Assembly: GCA_005880175.1 (NCBI GenBank) | Contig: VBJR01000023.1 | Span: 509-21,063 of the forward strand | From: Chloroflexota bacterium | GTDB taxonomy: Bacteria > Chloroflexota > Dormibacteria > Dormibacterales > Dormibacteraceae | Length of the DNA: 20,555 nucleotides | Direction: 5' to 3' | Shown: in pieces, positions 20,327-20,555 of the stretch | Layout of the letters: each line of letters begins with the position of its first letter | Numbering within the stretch: the first letter of the stretch is position 1 | Notes under the pieces: generated by a model | Database searches by the model: none | The model's input: only the letters and a program-made list of their open reading frames with translations | Told to the model about the DNA's origin: nothing | Translations under genes and position numbers: made by a program

Positions 20327-20555
20327 CTACGCGGTCTCCACGCCCGCGGCGCGCTGGAGGCCCAGCTCCTCCACCGCCACCTCGCGCATCCGGAACTTCT
20401 GGACCTTGCCGGTGACCGTCATCGGGAACGCGTCCACGAACTTCCAGTAGCGCGGGATCTTGAACGTCGCGATCCGGCCCCGGCAGTACGCGTCCAGGTC
20501 CTCGCCGGTGACGGCGGCGGCCTCGCGTGGGCGCACCCACGCCATGACCTCCTCG
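20327..20555 (-). CDS. Acyl-CoA synthetase (AMP-binding enzyme), C-terminal fragment
   Basis: The 3' end of a gene that continues beyond the right edge; 75 complete codons are visible. The sequence EEVMAWVRPRE, LDAYCRGRIATFKIPRYWKFVDAFPMTVTGKVQKF is the C-terminal lid domain of the ANL superfamily. It includes the A10 motif with catalytic lysine (TVTGKVQKF) that forms acyl-adenylates. The FCRGRIAxFKIPRY form is typical of fatty-acyl or medium-chain acyl-CoA ligases. The ATG at 20545 is internal, because EEV before it is conserved in relatives. Substrate chain length cannot be judged. Confidence 0.92.
   Translation of the reverse strand, partial: EEVMAWVRPREAAAVTGEDLDAYCRGRIATFKIPRYWKFVDAFPMTVTGKVQKFRMREVAVEELGLQRAAGVETA

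Overview
The window is very GC-rich and almost fully coding. Long spurious ORFs oppose nearly every real gene, and GTG/TTG starts are frequent. The gene set includes a pyrophosphate-type phosphofructokinase, class II FBPase (GlpX), SelB, Lon, a bactofilin and a BMP-type nucleoside transporter. Several genes appear leaderless, with a TANNNT box 7-8 bases before ATG. This fits a high-GC actinomycete-like or Chloroflexota/Dormibacterota-like bacterium, but the sequence alone does not decide between them. No rRNA, tRNA, insertion sequence, phage gene or CRISPR array was seen, and no gap without a gene exceeds 300 bases.

Layout. 1-322: 3' end of selB. 525-1553: PPi-type phosphofructokinase. 1651-3999 (-): Lon, divergent from an HxlR-type regulator (4075-4419, TTG start), which overlaps tail-to-tail with a soluble histidine kinase (4403-5254, -). 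5428-6303: ROK sugar kinase with a leaderless-type promoter. 6443-7709: CCA-adding enzyme whose frame is broken near 7475. 7842-12485: nucleoside-type ABC importer (lipoprotein, double ATPase, two permeases). It runs with 1-4 base overlaps into a bactofilin (12485-12985), a small unknown ORF (13011-13181) and glpX (13130-14140). 14150-16643 (-): a small beta-rich protein and an ABC exporter. 16785-17135: truncated D-aminoacylase-like amidohydrolase. 17150-17917 (-): tyrosine phosphatase. 18028-19911 (-): MerR-like regulator overlapping a von Willebrand A protein that carries a frameshift. 19992-20293: divergent leader ORF, intrinsic terminator and a 43-residue Cys-containing protein. 20327-20555 (-): C-terminus of an acyl-CoA synthetase.

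Themes. Central carbon flux is represented by the reversible PPi-type PFK, ROK kinase and GlpX. Nucleoside scavenging is represented by the transporter operon, which appears to be co-transcribed with a bactofilin and possibly glpX.

The most unusual part is 19909-20293. A MerR-like regulator with a near-consensus leaderless promoter faces a second promoter, with repeated ATGCCA elements between them. The second promoter drives a short ORF ending in Pro-Pro-Pro-Asp. A strong terminator follows, and its left arm can pair with a segment inside that ORF. Beyond the terminator is a tiny Cys-motif protein with an excellent ribosome binding site. This looks like a compact attenuation-controlled regulatory locus.

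Three genes are visibly damaged or frame-broken (cca, vWA, amidohydrolase), and the importer ATPase lacks an ATG/GTG/TTG start. Real decay, recoding and sequencing error must be separated before interpreting these.
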